NCBI GenBank assembly: GCA_905479495.1
Contig: CAJQMR010000016.1
Span: forward strand, 1-64,000
Origin: an uncultured Anaerolineae bacterium
GTDB taxonomy: Bacteria; Chloroflexota; Anaerolineae; Promineifilales; Promineifilaceae
Direction of reading: 5' to 3'
DNA length: 64,000 nt
In this document: piece by piece, positions 1 to 12,800 of the stretch
Position numbering within the stretch: the stretch's first letter is position 1
How the letters are laid out: each line of letters begins with the position of its first letter
The notes under the pieces: generated by a model
What the model was told of the DNA's origin: nothing
Databases searched by the model: none
What the model saw: the letters and a program-made list of their open reading frames with translations, nothing else
Translations under genes and position numbers: made by a program

Positions 1-3000
1 TGGGTGTGTCTGGCTGCTGCATTAATTTGCCTAAAAGATTGACATAATGCTGGCTGAACCGCTCGATCCGCTCTGAGGTAAACAAGGCGGTGCGGTAATC
101 GACAAAGCCGTTGATCTGTTTTTCCTGCCTGGCCAGCGACATCATCAAATCAAATTTGGCCGTGTTGGTTTCAATCGGAACCGGTGCAATGGCAATCCCT
201 GGAATTTCAGGACGTCCTTCGATGGCCTGCACGGTGAAAAATGTTTGGAACAGCGGTGAAACATTTTCTCGCCGGGTGGTTTGCACGGCTTCGACCACCT
301 TGTTAAAGGGCAAATCTTGATGATCTTGCCCACCCAGCACGCGTTCCCACACCTGGCCCAGCAGCTGGCGGAAGGTCATGTCTGGCGTAAAACTAGCGTT
401 CAGTACGATGGTGTTGGTGAAAAAGCCAATCAATTTTTCTGTGTGGGTTTGGTGCCGGTTGGCAATAGGCACGCCAACATTGATTTCGTCTTGCTGCGTG
501 TAGCGGTGCATCAGGGCGTGGTACGTGGCCAGCAGCAGCATGAAGAGCGTGACGCGTTCCTGCTGCATGAATTGATCGGCCTGCTGAATCACCTCATCCG
601 GCAGCTGGAAGGCGAAGTTGGCTCCTTCGTCACCTGGTTTGTCGCTGCGTGGTTTGTCGGTCAGCAGCTGAAGCGGCTGGGGATCGGGAGCCAGGATGTT
701 TTTCCAGTAGGCCAGTTGTTCGGCCTCGTGCTCAGCCAGCCAGCCTTCTTGCCAGGCCGCGTAGTCGCTGTACTGGATGGGCAGCTCCGGCAGCTCTGGC
801 GTTTTGCCTGCCTGGTAGGCGCGGTAAAGCGTGGTAATTTCCTTGATAATCAGCTCAATCGACCACAGATCCATAGCGATGTGGTGCAGCGTGAGCAAAA
901 GTACCCAGTGGTCTTCGCCCAGGTGCAGCAGTTTAGTGCGAATGGGAATCTGGCTGGTGAGATCAAACGGCCGTTGATCTTCTTGCCCAATTTGGTTAGT
1001 AACGGCCGTTTCTCGTTCCTCTTCGGGCAGGTGGCGCAAGTCCGAAATGGGGAGGGGCAGTTGGTCGATGGGTTGGATACGGCCGTAAACATCATCTTCT
1101 TCAAAATAGACCGTATGTAGTACCTCGTGCCGGGTGACCATGTCGGTTAAGCTTTTTTGTAGCCACGATACATTAACCGGGCCGCGCAGACGAATGACAA
1201 TGGGTTCGGTGTAGGCTGGGCTTTGCGGATCGAGCTTGTAGAAAAACCAGAGCCGCCGCTGGGCAAACGAGAGCGTGTGTTTCTTTTCATCGACAGCGGC
1301 GGTGGCCGGCGCGGCACCTGTTTCTTGCTCGCTATCAGCTACAATAGCGGCCAGTTCCGCAATGGTTTCGTGCCGGAACAGGTCACCAACCGACAGTCGC
1401 ACGCCTGAAACCGCTTGCAGCTGAGAAATAAACTGGGTGGCCAGCAGGGAGTGTCCTCCCATATCTAAAAAGGAATCGTGGATACCGATCTGTTCAACGG
1501 AAAATAAGTCAGCCCATAGCTGGGTTAACTGTTCTTCTAAAGGAGTGCGTGGAGCGGTATACGGCCGTTCCTGACCTCTGGATTCTTGCGGCGTGGGCAA
1601 TGCTTTGCGGTCTACCTTGCCGTTGGGCGTGGCGGGCAGCTGGGGCAACTGCATAAGGATGCCGGGAACCATGTAGCTGGGCAATGTGCTTTTGAGTGCA
1701 GTGCGAATCTGGCCCGTGTCTACGGGGTCACCCGATGATGAAACGAAGTAGGCGACCAGCTGCTTGTCATTGTTAGCCGGATTGGTCCAGGTGCTGGCAA
1801 CGGCCGTTTGCACCTCGGCCAACTCTTCCAACCGGCTCTCAATTTCCCCCAGCTCGATACGAAATCCATGTACCTTCACCTGATAATCGGTGCGCCCCAA
1901 ATATTCGATGATGCCATCGTGCCGGAAGCGGGCCAGATCACCCGTGCGGTACAGTTTCGCCTTTGGATCGTTGCTGAAGGGATGAGTGACAAAACGTTCG
2001 GCCGTTAATTCTTCGCGATAGAGATAGCCCTGGCTTAGACCCGCCCCGCCAAGATACAGCTCGCCCACCGCGCCAACTGGCAGCAGGCGTTGCTGATCAT
2101 CTAAAACGTAGGCTTGCATGTTGTGGACGGGGCGGCCAATGGGTAGGTCATCCCGATTGAGCTGCTCGATTTCTTCTGGCAGAACGCGGTGGCCGGTGGC
2201 AAAAATGGTGGCTTCTGTGGGGCCGTAGAGGTTCCATAATGCCTTGCCCCGTGCCAGCAGTTGTGTGGCCAGATGGCGCGTCAGCGCTTCACCACAGCTA
2301 ATCATTTTAAGGCCCGGTGTGCCGGACCAGCCAGCCGCCAGCAGCATTTGCCAGGTAACCGGTGTACCCTGTAAAAAGGTGATGTCCCCTTCCGCCAGAC
2401 GGTCACTCAGCAGGTGCCCATCCCGCATCATTTTGTCTGAGGCAATTACCACTTCACCCCCTGCTACCAGGGGGGAATACAGTTCATAGCCCAAAATATC
2501 AAAAGAAAGGGCGGTGATGGCCAGGAATTTATCATCGGCGCTCATGCCTGGTTCTTGCTGCATGGAGGCGGTCAGGTTGACGATGTTACGATGGCTAATC
2601 GGCACCCCTTTCGGTACACCCGTGGAGCCAGACGTGTAGATGATGTAGGCGGTTGTTTCGGGCGGGTAATGATAATCGGTCAGCGGTTCTAGATTGGCAA
2701 TGTCTGCCCACTGACTGTCCAGCTCGATGTGGGGAAGATGGCTGGGGAAATTGAGGGCGAGTGTGGTTTCGGTCAGCAGCAAGGCAGCTCTGGCGTCTTC
2801 CAGCATAAATTTGATGCGTTCGGCGGGGGATTCGGCCGTTAGTGGCAGGTAGGTGCCGCCCGCTTTGAGGATGCCCAGTAGAGTAACCAGTACACGAACA
2901 GTGCGCTCCTGCGCAAAAGCGACAACTACACCGGGCTTGACGCCGTGCTGCTGTAAATAGGCAGCCAGCTGGCCAGATTGGTGATCCAGTTCGCCATACG

Positions 3001-3793
3001 TTAAGGTGGATTGGCCATCGGATACGGCCGTTCGTTCCGGTGTCTTCTCGGCTTGTTGGGCAATCCATTCATGCAAACACAAATGATGGGGTGTGGCCAA
3101 TGCCGTTTGGTTCCAGGTGTGCAGCAGATGGTCGCGTTCGGCCGGGGGCATCATGGCTAAATCCCTCACCGAGCAGTTGGGCGTGGCGGCGGCTGAACGC
3201 AGGAGTGTTTCATAATGGGTGGCAAACTGCTGAATGTGTTGTTCGGTAAACAGGTCGGCGCGGTACTGCCAGCAGCAGCGCCAGCCATTCACGTCTTTGT
3301 TGACCACCAGGGTTAAGTCATAAAGCGAGCTATAAGCTGTTTCCGATAGGTCACCCGTGGCAAAGGCTGCCTGGAACAGCGGCGCATAGCTGTCATCGTG
3401 GGCCGGTTGCAAGCTTTCTACCAGCGTTGGCAAAGGCAAAACGTTCTGCTGGGTCTGTTGCAGGGCCTGGGTCAGCTGCCCAACCAACTGGGTAAAGGTG
3501 GTTGTTTGGCTGATTTTGGCGCGCAGGGGGAGGAGATGGTCGGCAACGGCCGTACCCACCACCATATCATCTTGCTGGCTGTGGCGTGAAAGCAGCAGCG
3601 CGTAAGCTGCCAACAAATGTGTCTCTGCCGCTGCCCCTGTTGGTAAGATGTCAATCGGCAAAGCGGTGTGATGAACGGCCGTTTGCAGTGTCGCGTCGGC
3701 CAATCGCTGCTTGTCGATGGGCAGGGTTAACATTGCTGGCGCGTTTTCCAGGTATGCTTGCCAAAAAGCTAACTGTGTGGGGTTAATCTGCAT
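1..3793 (-). CDS. NRPS-D, partial: remnant C - A - T - C (continues past left edge)
   Basis: Fourth megasynthase of the cluster; about 1264 residues are inside the window. The ATG at 3793 gives MQINPTQLAFW. Residues 1 to about 235 match only the C-terminal half of a condensation domain: there is no HHxxxDG half, and the usual GFFVNTLVLR-like stretch after VVGTAVA is missing. A complete A domain follows (IYTSGSTGVPKG near 389, NLYGPTEAT, GRTDYQVKVHGFRIELGEIE), then a T domain (MGGHSLLA, near 777) and a full C domain with HHIAMDLW near 971 in place of HHxxxDG. The pocket residues I align to the ten-letter code read roughly D-I-Y-Q-I-C-L-I-F-K, which I cannot assign. The gene starts 42 bases after NRPS-C, so it is probably co-transcribed. 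Any release domain would lie beyond position 1. Confidence 0.93.
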   Translation of the reverse strand, partial: MQINPTQLAFWQAYLENAPAMLTLPIDKQRLADATLQTAVHHTALPIDILPTGAAAETHLLAAYALLLSRHSQQDDMVVGTAVADHLLPLRAKISQTTTFTQLVGQLTQALQQTQQNVLPLPTLVESLQPAHDDSYAPLFQAAFATGDLSETAYSSLYDLTLVVNKDVNGWRCCWQYRADLFTEQHIQQFATHYETLLRSAAATPNCSVRDLAMMPPAERDHLLHTWNQTALATPHHLCLHEWIAQQAEKTPERTAVSDGQSTLTYGELDHQSGQLAAYLQQHGVKPGVVVAFAQERTVRVLVTLLGILKAGGTYLPLTAESPAERIKFMLEDARAALLLTETTLALNFPSHLPHIELDSQWADIANLEPLTDYHYPPETTAYIIYTSGSTGVPKGVPISHRNIVNLTASMQQEPGMSADDKFLAITALSFDILGYELYSPLVAGGEVVIASDKMMRDGHLLSDRLAEGDITFLQGTPVTWQMLLAAGWSGTPGLKMISCGEALTRHLATQLLARGKALWNLYGPTEATIFATGHRVLPEEIEQLNRDDLPIGRPVHNMQAYVLDDQQRLLPVGAVGELYLGGAGLSQGYLYREELTAERFVTHPFSNDPKAKLYRTGDLARFRHDGIIEYLGRTDYQVKVHGFRIELGEIESRLEELAEVQTAVASTWTNPANNDKQLVAYFVSSSGDPVDTGQIRTALKSTLPSYMVPGILMQLPQLPATPNGKVDRKALPTPQESRGQERPYTAPRTPLEEQLTQLWADLFSVEQIGIHDSFLDMGGHSLLATQFISQLQAVSGVRLSVGDLFRHETIAELAAIVADSEQETGAAPATAAVDEKKHTLSFAQRRLWFFYKLDPQSPAYTEPIVIRLRGPVNVSWLQKSLTDMVTRHEVLHTVYFEEDDVYGRIQPIDQLPLPISDLRHLPEEERETAVTNQIGQEDQRPFDLTSQIPIRTKLLHLGEDHWVLLLTLHHIAMDLWSIELIIKEITTLYRAYQAGKTPELPELPIQYSDYAAWQEGWLAEHEAEQLAYWKNILAPDPQPLQLLTDKPRSDKPGDEGANFAFQLPDEVIQQADQFMQQERVTLFMLLLATYHALMHRYTQQDEINVGVPIANRHQTHTEKLIGFFTNTIVLNASFTPDMTFRQLLGQVWERVLGGQDHQDLPFNKVVEAVQTTRRENVSPLFQTFFTVQAIEGRPEIPGIAIAPVPIETNTAKFDLMMSLARQEKQINGFVDYRTALFTSERIERFSQHYVNLLGKLMQQPDTP

Positions 3794-3807
3794 ACTTCTA
3801 TACCTTT

Positions 3808-3835
3808 CTTTCTCTGTGTTTTCTGTGGTGAATTC
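3808..3835. repeat. CTCTGTG-type intergenic repeat fragment
   Basis: The gap between NRPS-C and NRPS-D contains a CTCTGTGTTTTCTGTGG-like word. It resembles the short CTCTGCGTCTCTGCAG element at 33117 to 33141 and the text before hisS near 51578. It looks like a decayed copy of a dispersed intergenic repeat. Confidence 0.35.
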
Positions 3836-6800
3836 TTATAACAACAGGTCAATTTCATCGTCGTCCAGTGCTTCTACCATTTCCAGCATCTTTTCTTCAA
3901 CGATAAGGGCCATGTCTATCACGGTGGGATGCTCAAACAGGGTGCGCAGCGAAAGCTCTACCTCAAAGATGCTTTGGATGCGGGAAGCAAGCTGCGTGAT
4001 GAGCAGGGAATGTCCACCCAGCTGGAAGAAGTTGTCGTAAAGCCCCACTTTTTCTACATTGGTGAGCTGGCTAAACAGGTCTGCAATGGTTGCTTCGATG
4101 GGCGTCCGTGGTGCTTCGTAGTGTGCACTGTCCTGCGGTTGGAATGTCGGTGTGGGCAGGGCGCGATAGTTGATTTTGCCATTGCTGGTTTTGGGGAAGC
4201 TGTCCACCGTGACAAACGTGGCGGGAATCATGTAGGCGGGCAGCTGCTGCCGCAGGTAGCTGGCCAATGTTTGTTGGTCAGGCACAGAGCCGTTTTTGGG
4301 GATGAGGTAGGCGACAATTTGCAGATTGTTCTGGCTGTCCGGTTGGGTGGTAACGGCCGTATCCGCCACATCCTCATGCTGGTTCAGCAGCTGTTCCAAT
4401 GTTTCTGGCTCAATGCGATGCCCGCGAAGCTTAATTTGCCGGTCGGTGCGGCCAACAAACTGCAAAATGCCATCATCTAAAAAGCGCACCCGGTCGCCGG
4501 TGCGGTACACCTTGCCCTCTTCGGCAAACGGGTCGGGGATGAATTTTACGGCCGTTTCCTCTGGCAGTTGCACATAGCCTGAGGCCAACTGTGGCCCCGC
4601 AATAAGCAGTTCACCCGGCACGCCCACCGGAGCCAGCTGATTGTACTGGTCCACCACATAGACGCGCGTCGAGGGCAGCGGCTTGCCAATGGGAGCCAGC
4701 TCTGAACATGACACGGCATCGGGGCCAGCGATGGTGCAGTTGGTGGCGACGATGGTTGTTTCCGTCGGGCCGTAGGTGTTTAGCAACACGACCTCATCGG
4801 AAGCTACGCTGCGCCAGGTGGCCAGATGTTCCGGCGAGGCTTTTTCACCACCAATGATGATGAGGCGGATACCTGCTGGCAGCTGTAAAGACGGATCGCG
4901 CTGCATCTCAATGGTGAGTGTGTGCCAGAATGCCGTGGGCAAATCCAGCACCGTGATCTGATAGCTGTGGCAGAAGTTGAGGAACGCTTGAATAGAACGA
5001 AGGCTTTCTTCCGTGCGCAAAATGAGCGTGGCGCCACTTAAATGGGCGCTGCCTGTTTCTTCCAGCGAGGTATCAAAGCCAATGGAGGCAAATTGCAGCA
5101 CGTTGTCGCTGGGGGTGAGCTGGAATTGGTCAACGGCCGTACGGGCATACGTGTGCAAAGCTTGGTGGGGCAAACGGACGCCCTTGGGCTGTCCAGAAGA
5201 GCCAGATGTGTAAAGGATGACGGTCGTTTCCGCCATGTCCACCGCAGCTAAAGCGGGCGCGGTTGCCAGTTGCGCTTCGATTTCATCAATTAGCAGCACC
5301 GGCTGTGTTACTTCTGGCAGGGCTGCTTGCAGCGTGGAATGGCTGATGATAGCGTCCAGCTGCGCGTTTTCGATCATAAACGCCAGACGCTGCTCGGGAT
5401 ATTTAGCATCGAGCGGCACGTATGTATTGCCGCTTTTAAGGATGGCCCAGAAACAAACCGGGAAGTGATAGCTGCGTTCAAGATGGAGACCGATACGGCC
5501 GTTCTGAATCCCCAGTTGTTGTAAATGAGCCGCCAACTGGCTGGACGTTTCATCCAGTTCCGCATAGGTTAGCGTGCCGTAGTCTGGGTCAATGACGGCT
5601 GCCACGTTAGGCTGCGTGGCTGCCTGCGCTGCCAAATCGGCCACCAACGAGCCTTTGCTTACGGGCGATGGCCAGTTGTTCCACGTCTCCAGCAGCAAAT
5701 TGCGTTCAGTTGTGGGCAGGATGGTAAGGTCGGCCATGCGCTGTTCTGGCTGGGCCACGATGTGGCGCACGATTTGCATCACGTGGGTGAGCATTCGTTT
5801 GATGGATACGGCCGTAAACAGCGTCGGATCATAAGAAATTTGCCACACCTCTTTCGGTTTCAGATAGAAGTTCAAGGCGTAGTTGGTCTTTTCTTGTACA
5901 AACAATGGCCGACTGTCAGTTGGCGGCGGCGGCATGTTATCGGTAGCCGGATTGTTGTTGATGAACAACGAATGGAACAAGTTTCGCTCACGGGGGAAGC
6001 CGCCCCACTGCTGAATTTGCTCCAGCGAGTTGTGGGCAAATTGGGATTGGTCGATGAATTCCTCATGGCTGTGCTTGAGCCAGGAGAGGACCGAATCATC
6101 TTTCTGGAACTGCAAACGCACGGGCAAGACGTTGATGAACAGCCCTACCATGCGATCAAACTGGGGCAGTTCGGCCGGACGGCCGTGGACCACCGTGCCA
6201 AACAACACATCATCCTCACCACTGTACCGGTTGAGCACAATGCCCCATACTGCCTGCATGAAGTTGTTGTAGGTGATTTTGTGTTCATTTAAGAGTTTGT
6301 GCAGCGCATCCCCAAGCTCTGCCGACAGCGTCATGCTTTGCTCGGCGTAATCATCAACTGCGCCGTACACGCCCTGGTTCATTTGCTCGGCAATGGGGAT
6401 CGGCGTGGCCTCCTCAAAATTGGCCAAGTAGTTTTGCCAATACGCTTTGGCTGCCGCTTCTTCTTGCTGGTGCAGCCAGGAAATATAGTCACGATAAGGT
6501 GTTGGCGTGGGCAGATCCGGCGTTTCGCCGCTGCGGAGGGCGTCATAAATGGCGCGCACTTCCAGATGAATGACTACATTCGACCAGCCATCTAACAAAA
6601 TATGGTGGTAATTCACCAAAATGAAATGACGTGTTTCATCGACCTGGATGACGTACAGACGCAGCAGCGGCGGCTGTGCCAGATCAAATCCTTTGTGCTG
6701 TTCTGTGGCCATCAACTCTTGCAACTGAGCCATTTGCTGTGCCTCAGTTTGGCCGCGCCAATCCAGATGGGTCAAGGGGAAGGGCACTTCTTGAACCACC

Positions 6801-9800
6801 ATTTGTAAAGGTTCTTCGATGTTTTCCCAGAAAAAGGCAGTGCGCAGCAGTTCGTGCCGCTCGAGCATTTGCTGCCATGCCTGAGCATACAGATCTGCGT
6901 CCAGATTTTCCATCTCAAAAGCATTTTGCTCCACGTACACGCCTGTTTCCGGGGCGTACAGCGTGTGGAACAAAATGGCGCGCTGGGTGGGTGTTAACCC
7001 ATAAAGGTGCTGAATCTTTTCGGGATGTTCCAGAAATGGTTCAGCCGCTGGCGTGTCAGCCAGAATGCTGAAATCGGTGATGTCTTTTAATGTTTGCGTC
7101 TGGCTGGGTGTGGGGGAAACGGCCGTTTCCTCTTTTACCAAAGCAGCCAATTCCGCCACCGTCTGGTTTTGGAATAGCTGGCTGGGACGATAAACGAAGC
7201 CAATTTCTTTGGCTTGGGCAATAAAGCGAATGGCGGAGATGGAATCGCCCCCCAGCTCGAAGAAGTTGTCGTGAACCCCAACTTGCTGCACCTTGAGCAG
7301 CGTTTGCCAAATGCCAGCTAACTGCTGTTCCCTTTCGTTGCGCGGGGCGGTGTACGTTTTTGTGCCTGCCAGCACTGTGCCATCTGGCGAGGGCAGCGCT
7401 TTGCGATCCACCTTGCCGTTGGGCGTGAGGGGATATTCTGCCAGAAAGAGAAAACGATGGGGCACCATGTAAGCAGGTAGCGTTTCCTGCACATGGTCGC
7501 GCAGGGTGGCCACATCCGGCTGGGCCTCGCCTTTGGCAATGAGGTAAGCGACGAGCTGCTCGCCTTGTGGGTGGACTACTGCCTGAGCCAGCGCCGGATG
7601 CTGTTGCAAGCTGTTTTCGATCTCACCCAGCTCAATGCGGAAGCCGCGAATCTTGACCTGATGGTCAGAACGACCCAGGAAGTCAATCGAGCCATCTTTC
7701 CGATAGCGGGCCAGATCGCCCGTGAAGTAAATCCGTTCTTCTGGCTTGAAGGGATGCTGCGGAAAACGCTCGGCGGTTAAATCGGGTTGGTGCAGGTAGC
7801 CACGGGCCACGCCTTTGCCGCCGATATACAGATTGCCGGTGACGCCAATCGGCACCGGTTGCAGATGGTCATCCAGCACATAAACGTCGGTGTTGCCAAT
7901 GGGCTTACCGATAGAAACGACGCCATCGGTTTCACATTCTTCTTCTGTCACTTGCAAGCAAGTGGACCAGACGGTGGTTTCTGTGGGGCCGTACATGTTC
8001 CAAACGGCCGTTCCCCTCTCCAACAACTGCCGCGCCAAAGCCACCGGCAACGCTTCGCCGCCAGACAAAATCTTTAAATTTGGCTTACCTTCCCAGCCAG
8101 CAGCCAGCAGCATTTGCCAGGTGGCTGGTGTGGCTTGCATCATCGTCACGGGTTGCGCTTCAAGCTGCTTCAGTAGCAGAAGGGCATCCTTGGTTGTGGC
8201 CTGATCCGCCAGGAGTACCCGCGCTCCAGAGATGAGAGGCAAATAGAGTTCCAGCGTAGCGATGTCAAACGAGAGCGTAGTTACGGCCAGCAGCGTATCT
8301 GAAGCGCTGATGCCTGGTTTCTCTTGCATGGTACGGAGGAAGTTGGCCAGGTTGCGGTGGGTGATTTGCACGCCCTTGGGCAGACCCGTCGAGCCAGAGG
8401 TGTAGATGACGTAAGCCAGGTCATCCAGCCGCGAGAAATCTTGCGCGAGTGGTTCAGCTATTTCAATCTGTGCCCAATCCGCATCGATCAAGATCGATTT
8501 TGCTTCATTGGCTGGCAGCGTTTCCACCAGTTCTGAATTGGTGATGAGCAGCGGTGCCTGGGCATGATCCAACATGTACTGGATGCGCTGGTCAGGGTAG
8601 GTGGGGTCGATGGGCAGGTAGGCTGCACCCGCTTTCAAGATACCCAGAATGGCCACGAGCATGGTGGTGTCACGGGGTAGGGCCAGGCCAATAAGCGTGT
8701 CTGGCTGGATGTCGAACTGGTGCAGGTAGGCGGCGAGTTGGTCGGATTTGGCATCGAGTTGAGCGTAGGTCAGGTTGCCGTCGCTGGCGGAAACGGCCGT
8801 CTTCTCTGCTGTCTTCTTTGCTTGCTGTGTGAATAACTGCGTGAGAGTGTGGTGGGGAAACGGCCGTTTCGTGGCGTTCCATTCGGTCAACATCTTTTGC
8901 TGCTCTTCAGCGGAGAACAACGGCAATTCAGACACAACCTGGTGTGGCTGCGTCAGTACATTTTCCAGCAGATAGACAAAGTGAGTGGCTAACCGGGCAA
9001 TTGACTCCTCGGAAAACAGGTCTGTGCAATATTCCCAATGCAAGCGGTATCCGTTGGGTGCGTCCATGATGGTGAGCGTCAGGTCGTATTTGGCTGTGGT
9101 GCCTTCGGCCGGAACCACGCTCATTTTCACCTCGCCCAAATCAATTTCGCTGCGAGGTGTGTTTTGCAGGATGAAGGCCACCTGGAAAACCGGCGAGTAA
9201 CTCGTGTCGCGGGGAATGCTGAGAGCATCGACCAACTTTTCAAACGGAACATCTTGATGAGCATAACCATCCAGGGCATGCTGACGTACCTGGGCCAACA
9301 GCGTGTTAAAATTGTCGTCGTTCCCGATTTGCGTGCGCAGAACCAGCATATTGACAAAGAAACCAATCAGATTTTCGACTTCGCTCCGGTTGCGGTTGGC
9401 AATGGGCGAGCCAACGACGATGTCGTTTTGCCCTGAATAGCGAGCCAGCAGCAGCTGGTAGGTGGCCAGCAAGGTCATGAACGGTGTGGCGTTAGCCTGG
9501 CGGCTAAACTGGATGACGTGCTGGCTTAAATCATGCGGCAGGTCGTGCCGGTAGATGGCCCCCCGATAGCTTTGCATGGTCGGTCGGGGGAAATCGGTGG
9601 GCAGATTTATGGTGACCGGAGCACCGGTGAGCCGCTGCTGCCAGTAAGCTAGCTGCTGTTCCAGCACGTCGCCTTGCAGCCAGTTGCGCTGCCAAGCGGC
9701 AAAATCTGGGTATTGAATGGGCAGTGCTGGCAGCGGATTGGGCTGTCCGGCATTAAACGCATGGTACAGCGTGGCCAGTTCCTGCACCAGAATGTTCATC

Positions 9801-12800
9801 GACCAGCCGTCAGAAATAATGTGGTGGATCACGATGACCAGCAAGTGGTTGTCTGGTTGAATTTGCAGCAGTTCGACACGTAGCAAAGGGGGACTGGTGA
9901 GGTTAAACGGCCGTTTCACAATCTCTTTCAACATTTCGGGGACAGCTGTTTCGGATACGGCCGTTACCGGAATCTCCGATGAGACGTCATCGTGCACCAC
10001 CTGAATGGGATCCCCTTCTGGATTGACGGCAAAGGTGGTGCGCAGTGAGGCATGCCGTGCCGTCAGCTCGTTGAACGCAACCTGCAATGTTTCCACGCTC
10101 AGCGTCCCTTCCAGCCGGATGACCGCTGGAATGTGGTACGCAGTCAGGTTTGGCTCGATTTGGTCCAAAACCCATAAGCGCTGCTGGGCAAAAGACAGTG
10201 GCTTGGCTGCGGCACTGTCTACCACCTGAATGCGTGGGGCGATGGGGGCATCTTGCGCTTTTGTTACCAATTTGGCCAGTGCCGCTACCGTGCCAGCCTC
10301 AAACAAAGAGCGCAGGGGCAGCTCCACATTCAGCGTTTGGCGCACGCGAGAAACCAATTGCGTGGCCAGCAGCGAATGCCCGCCCAGCTCAAAGAAATTA
10401 TCTTCAATGCCCACGCGCGGCACGTTGAGTAAATTTTCCCAAATAGTGACGAGTGCCTCTTCGATGGGGGAGCGCGGCGGTACGTAGTTGTCAGCGCTCA
10501 AGGCAAATTTGGCTGGATCAGGCAGCGCTTTGCGGTCCACCTTGCCGTTGGGTGTGAGGGGGTATTCTTCCAGAAAGAGAAAACGATGAGGCACCATGTA
10601 AGCGGGTAGCGTTTCCTGCACATGGTCGCGCAGGGTGGCCACATCCGGCTGTATTTCGCCTTTGGCAATGAGGTAAGCGACCAGCTGCTCCCCCTGCGGA
10701 TGAACCACCGCCTGGGCCAGGTCAGGATGCTGTTGCAAGCTGTTTTCAATCTCGCCCAGCTCAATGCGGAAGCCGCGAATCTTGACCTGATGGTCAGAAC
10801 GGCCCAGGAAGTCAATCGAGCCATCTTTCCGATAGCGAGCTAAGTCCCCAGTGAAGTAAATCCGTTCTTCTGGCTTGAAGGGATGTTGCGGAAAACGTTC
10901 GGCCGTCAGGTCGGGTTGGTGCAGGTAGCCACGGGCCACGCCTTTGCCGCCGATGTACAGATTGCCGGTGACGCCAATCGGGACCGGTTGTAGATGGTCA
11001 TCCAGCACATAAACGTCGGTATTGCCAATGGGCCTGCCAATAGAAACGACGCCATCTGTTTCGCATTCTTCGGCGGTGACTTGCAAGCAAGTGGACCAGA
11101 CGGTGGTTTCTGTGGGGCCGTACATGTTCCAAACGGCCGTTCCCCTGCCCAACAGCTCCTTGCCCAAAGCTGCTGGCAGCGCCTCGCCACCGGACAAAAT
11201 AGTCAAGCCAGCCTTGCCTGCCCACCCAGCAGCCAACAGCATCTGCCAGGTGGCCGGTGTGGCCTGCATCATCGTCACGGGTTCCGCTTCAAGCTGCTTC
11301 AGTAGCAGAAGCGCATCCTTGGTTGTGGCCTGATCTGACAGGAGTACTCGCGCTCCAGAGATGAGAGGCAAATAGAGTTCCAGCGTAGCGATGTCAAACG
11401 AGAGTGTAGTTACAGCCAGCAGCGTATCTGAAGCGCTGATGCCGGGATTCTCTTGCATGGTGCAAAGGAAATTGGCCAGGTTGCGGTGGGTGATTTGCAC
11501 ACCCTTTGGTAGTCCCGTCGAGCCAGAGGTGTAGATGACGTAAGCCAGATCATCCAGCCGTGAATAATCTTGGGCAAGCGATCCTGCTGCCTCGATCTGG
11601 GTCCAATCCGTATCGATCAAAATCGATTTTGCTTCATTGGCTGGAAGCGTTTCCACCAGTTCTGAATTGGTGATGAGCAGCGGAGCCTGGGCGTGATCCA
11701 GCATGTACTGGATGCGCTGGTCGGGGTAGGTGGGGTCGATGGGCAGGTAGGCTGCACCCGCCTTCAAAATGCCCAGAATGGCGACCAGCATGGTGGTGTC
11801 GCGGGGCAGAGCCAGGCCAATGAGCGTATCGGGCTGGATATCGAACTGGCGCAGGTAGGCAGCCAACTGGTCTGATTTGGCATCGAGTTGAGCGTAGGTC
11901 AGGTTGCCATCGCTGGCGGAAACGGCCGTTTTCTCTGCTGTCTTCTTTGCTTGCTGTGCAAATAACTGCGTAAGGGTGTGGTGGGGAAACGGCCGTTCCG
12001 TGGCGTTCCATTCCACGAGCATGTTGCTTTTTTCCGCTGGGGAAAGCGCCGACAGCTGGGCAATGGGTGTGTCTGGCTGCTGGCCGATGTGGCGCATCAG
12101 CTGCTGGAAGTGGGTTACAAACCGGGCCATTGTTTCATCGCTGAACAAGTCCGTGTTGTATTCCAGGTAACCGCGCATACTGCGTTCATCGTCCCACATG
12201 GTAAGCGTAAGATCGAACAGCGAGCTGGCCTTGTTTGGCTGCAACGTGGTCAAGGTCACGCCAGGTAAGGCCACGCTTTGCATCGGCGCGTTTTGCAGGA
12301 TGAACAGGTGTTGGAAAAAAGGCGTACGGCTGGGATCGCGCGGGGGATGCAGCTCTTCGACAAGCTTTTCAAACGGCACGTCCTGGTGGGCGAAGGCATT
12401 CAGCGTCGTTTGGCGAATTTGTTTGAGCAAGTCGCGGAAGCTGGCTTGTGGATCAATCTGATTGCGCATAACCAGCGTGTTGATGAACAGGCCGATGGTG
12501 CTTTCTAGCTGGTTGCGGTTGCGTCCGGCCACAGGTGTGCCCACGCTGATGTCTGTTTGGCGGCTGTAGATGTGCAGCAGCACGTTAAACGCGCCCAGCA
12601 ATCCCATAAACAAGGTGGCATTTTCCGCATGGGTGAGCTGGTGAAACTGGTTGGCAATGTCTGGGGCAATGGTGAAGTAATGACGCGCTCCGGCAAAGGT
12701 TTGCACAGTTGGACGGGGATAGTCGGTGGGTAGATCGGTAACGGCCGTATCTGCCAATTGTTCTCCCCAGTAAGCTAGCTGCTTTTCCAGCGTTTCCCCT

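Noticed and set aside
281..1120. Long plus-strand open frame opposite NRPS-D
   Set aside because: It lies antisense to a clear condensation and carrier region and has no domain of its own; it is a codon-bias shadow, as are the many other plus-strand frames opposite the megasynthases.
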